Part shown: in pieces, positions 61,989-64,000 of the stretch
Position numbering within the stretch: the stretch's first letter is position 1
Layout of the letters: every line of letters starts with the position of its first letter
Source: Parerythrobacter aestuarii
Lineage (GTDB): Bacteria; Pseudomonadota; Alphaproteobacteria; Sphingomonadales; Sphingomonadaceae
Length of the DNA: 64,000 nucleotides
NCBI RefSeq assembly: GCF_030140925.1
Contig: NZ_JARBWD010000001.1
Coordinates: 2,480,001 to 2,544,000 of the forward strand
Direction: 5' to 3'
Translations under genes and position numbers: made by a program
Notes under the pieces: generated by a model
The model's input: only the letters and a program-made list of their open reading frames with translations
The model's database searches: none
What the model was told of the DNA's origin: nothing

Positions 61989-62824
61989 AGCATTGCGCGC
62001 AGGCTCGAGAGTATCTTGCGAGATCGAACCACAGTCGCAAGCAGGAGCAGGTTGAGCACCACCAACTCGAAGGCAAAATACCACAGGGGCGAGCCGGCGA
62101 ACATGGAGAGCCCCAGCGCGATCGTACGGTAATTCGACCCCAGCAGCGTGCTTCCTGAGAGTGGTTCCGGCCCCAGCTCAAGTATCCTCGCGCGCAGCGC
62201 CTCGCCGCGGACGGGGTCGGTCAAGGCGGCTTCAACCTCCTGGTCGTACGGCGCAAACCAGCCGGACACCACGAGGTAGGCCCGACCCAACCTGCCAAGG
62301 CCTTTCCCCGCAGCGCTTTCGCCCGTGGAGCCCAGCCAAGGCACGCCGTGGATCCAGTTCAAATAGCGCCGCCGCTGCGACTGATGGAAGCTGGCCTGCA
62401 ATATGTGGCTAACCCCTCCACCCAGCATCAGCGCCCACGCTAGCCACCCGGCGTCCTGCGCGGCCATGCTGCCCAACATCAGGTATAGGACGAGGTGCCC
62501 GCTATAATCGCACAAACCGTCGACGATCTCCCCGGTGGGGCTGGCCTTTCCCGTCAGCCGCGCAAGATCGCCGTCGGCCCCGTCCAGTACATGCCAAGAC
62601 ATATGCAGCACCAACCCCAGCAGTGCCGTCCAGGGCCAGCCAGGCTGCACATAGGCAATACCCGCCAGGACAATCGCCATCCCTCCTCCGACCGACACCA
62701 TGTTGGGTGTCACGGGTGTGCGCGCCAGCAGGCGCGCCAGCCGGGCCGCAAGCGGATGGTAAAGCGCCCGGTCGAGCGGGTTCTGCAGCGCCTTCACGCG
62801 GGTCTGAAGAGCTGTCGTCATCAT
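61985..62824 (-). CDS. CDP-alcohol phosphatidyltransferase family protein
   Basis: The 279-residue membrane protein has the full family motif: D81, D84, G85, A88-R89, G98, D102 and D106 (DGADGDLAR ... GEIVDGLCD). At least six membrane spans are visible. These enzymes transfer a phospho-alcohol between a CDP-activated donor and an alcohol acceptor at the membrane. Next to a CDP-inositol-forming enzyme, the likely reaction is transfer of inositol phosphate to a lipid or to inositol 1-phosphate, or use of CDP-diacylglycerol with inositol phosphate. The ATG pair 62824/62821 has no clear ribosome-binding site. It diverges from the next gene across 119 nt. Confidence 0.88.
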   Translation of the reverse strand: MMTTALQTRVKALQNPLDRALYHPLAARLARLLARTPVTPNMVSVGGGMAIVLAGIAYVQPGWPWTALLGLVLHMSWHVLDGADGDLARLTGKASPTGEIVDGLCDYSGHLVLYLMLGSMAAQDAGWLAWALMLGGGVSHILQASFHQSQRRRYLNWIHGVPWLGSTGESAAGKGLGRLGRAYLVVSGWFAPYDQEVEAALTDPVRGEALRARILELGPEPLSGSTLLGSNYRTIALGLSMFAGSPLWYFAFELVVLNLLLLATVVRSRKILSSLRAML

Positions 62825-62943
62825 GCAGTTGGTTCGCAGTACCCTTGCGGCCTGTCCGGCTTGCGCTTGGCAGCCTCGCCTGTAGATGGCGATGCAACCG
62901 CCAACGCGAATTTGCAAGCTGCTTGAAAGGCCAGCTCAAGGCC

Positions 62944-63993
62944 ATGTCCGCAACCGCCCCTTTATGCATTCTGTTCGCGAGCGAGCGAGCGGCCAACAGC
63001 CTTGTTGCCGGTATTCCAGCGGCTGCAAGGGGCATGATGCAGTTGCACAAGTCCAATGCCAAGCACCCCGTCGTCATCGCTGTTCCGGGCGGCTGGGAAC
63101 CCAGCAGCCTCTGCCGCAGCGAGTTGGAGCGGCTCGCACCTGGCACTGTCCTCCATCCGACCGATAGCGACATTGTGGAGGCGGCAGGATGGATTGGCGG
63201 CGCTGCAGTGCAGAGCATGACGGACGACGAAATGCGCAACATCGCCGACAGTTGGACCGACGTTGTCGCCGCTGATGTCGCCGGGCTCAATCAGGCTGCC
63301 CACCGGATCGTAGCATCGACCGGGAAGCCAGGCGACGGGATCGTCTCGCGGCATCTCAACCGCCCGATTTCGCAGGCCATCACCCGGATCGTCCTGCGCT
63401 GGCCGGGTGCCCGCCCCTGGCACGCGACCTTGGCAGCTGGGCTGGTCGGCCTGATCATGCTGGCATGCCTGCTGTTTGGCGGAGCAGCCGGGCTGCTGGC
63501 CGGTGCCGCGCTATTCCAGCTGGCTTCGATCATCGACGGTGTCGATGGGGAGATGGCCCGGGCTACATTCCGCAGCTCGGCCCGAGGCGCGATGATGGAC
63601 AGCCTGACCGACGCCGCAACCAATCTCGGGTTCGTCGGCGGTGTCAGCTACAATGTCTACATGAACGGTGACCAGTCGGCAGGTTTGGCAGGCGCACTGG
63701 CCTGCCTCATCCTTGCCAATGGCAGCGCCATGCTCGGCTGGCAATCGCGCCGCGATGACGCCAACTTCACCTTCGATGGCCTCAAGCATCGGTTCGGGGC
63801 ACGGCCATCGCGGATCCGGCAATGGCTCACATGGATCGCCATGCGCGACTTCTATGCCTTTGCCGCGTTTGTCATGATCATGCTGGGAGGTGCGACCTTG
63901 CTGCTTTATGCCTTCGCCATAATTACTGCCGGCTGGTTCGCGGTGCTGTGTGCATTCCTTCCGAATTGGAAGAAACCGGGCGAGAGTTCATAG
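62944..63993 (+). CDS. CDP-alcohol phosphatidyltransferase with extra N-terminal domain
   Basis: The 349-residue protein has an N-terminal soluble domain of about 130 residues, then SRHLNRPISQAITR (135-148), and a membrane CDP-alcohol transferase domain. The motif is complete: D198, D201, G202, A205-R206, G215, D219 and D223. The N-terminal domain plus the RHLNRPIS linker looks like a shortened relative of the nucleotidyltransferase half of fused IPCT/DIPPS enzymes, but it lacks the LAAGxGxR motif. It would use the CDP-inositol made by the neighbouring enzyme to form a phosphodiester product (inference). The window ends 7 nt after its stop. Confidence 0.82.
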   Translation: MSATAPLCILFASERAANSLVAGIPAAARGMMQLHKSNAKHPVVIAVPGGWEPSSLCRSELERLAPGTVLHPTDSDIVEAAGWIGGAAVQSMTDDEMRNIADSWTDVVAADVAGLNQAAHRIVASTGKPGDGIVSRHLNRPISQAITRIVLRWPGARPWHATLAAGLVGLIMLACLLFGGAAGLLAGAALFQLASIIDGVDGEMARATFRSSARGAMMDSLTDAATNLGFVGGVSYNVYMNGDQSAGLAGALACLILANGSAMLGWQSRRDDANFTFDGLKHRFGARPSRIRQWLTWIAMRDFYAFAAFVMIMLGGATLLLYAFAIITAGWFAVLCAFLPNWKKPGESS

Positions 63994-64000
63994 CAGGCGC

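Noticed and set aside
1-64000. CRISPR arrays, tRNA or rRNA genes, insertion sequences, prophage
   Set aside because: No spaced direct repeats, no cloverleaf-like sequence in the short gaps, and no transposase, integrase or phage gene were seen.

Overview
The window is about 64 kb of dense, GC-rich chromosomal DNA that reads as an alphaproteobacterium of the order Sphingomonadales, most likely Erythrobacteraceae. The reasons are the divergent hemC / tsaD-gpsA pair, a sphingomonad-style TonB-receptor plug sequence, the codon and GC character, and many 4-nt ATGA/GTGA gene overlaps. No rRNA, tRNA, CRISPR array, phage gene or insertion sequence was seen. The placement is inference; no database was searched.

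Layout. (1) 23-8304: core genes hemC, tsaD and gpsA, a polysaccharide flippase, a von Willebrand (VWA) lipoprotein carrying a TonB-plug-like segment, an OmpA / 45-aa membrane protein / helix-hairpin-helix cluster, and an orphan receiver. (2) 8381-16463: catabolism: glutaryl-CoA dehydrogenase, maleylacetoacetate isomerase with an FAH-family hydrolase, a flavin reductase, an aldehyde dehydrogenase, mobA and two acyl-CoA dehydrogenases. (3) 16486-22611: a probable 5-oxoproline uptake and hydrolysis cassette (5-oxoprolinase, DUF969, DUF979, DUF2891). (4) 22636-36247: a sulfide-oxidation island. One long leftward gene series encodes persulfide dioxygenase, two YeeE/YedE half-transporters, type II sulfide:quinone oxidoreductase, a SulP anion transporter, DoxX, a SoeABC-type molybdenum sulfite dehydrogenase, and a bd-type quinol oxidase with its small DUF2474 subunit. 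A peroxiredoxin and an ArsR-family regulator diverge from it across an AT-rich palindromic operator.

(5) 36257-40568: a histidine kinase / LuxR-type regulator pair flanked by two secreted proteins of unknown function. Three copies of an 18-bp palindrome (ATGGGG-N6-CCCCAT) lie in front of these genes and suggest a small self-contained regulon. (6) 40565-51399: a complete type I secretion system (adaptor, ABC transporter, TolC) with two large substrates, an M10 metallopeptidase and a beta-propeller/RTX protein, whose C-terminal modules are near-duplicates. (7) 51595-63993: an ABC-type surface polysaccharide export operon that begins with inositol-1-phosphate synthase and a probable CTP:inositol-1-phosphate cytidylyltransferase. 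Next to it are a glycosyltransferase and two CDP-alcohol phosphatidyltransferases.

How they work together. In region 4 sulfide can be oxidised to persulfide, sulfite and sulfate, with electrons entering the quinone pool and leaving through a sulfide-tolerant bd oxidase. The mobA gene in region 2 would supply guanylated molybdenum cofactor for SoeA. In region 7 the inositol genes share an operon with capsule export genes, which suggests that CDP-inositol supplies an inositol-phosphate head group for a lipid anchor or polymer. These two regions, and the palindrome regulon of region 5, are the best candidates for undescribed biology here.
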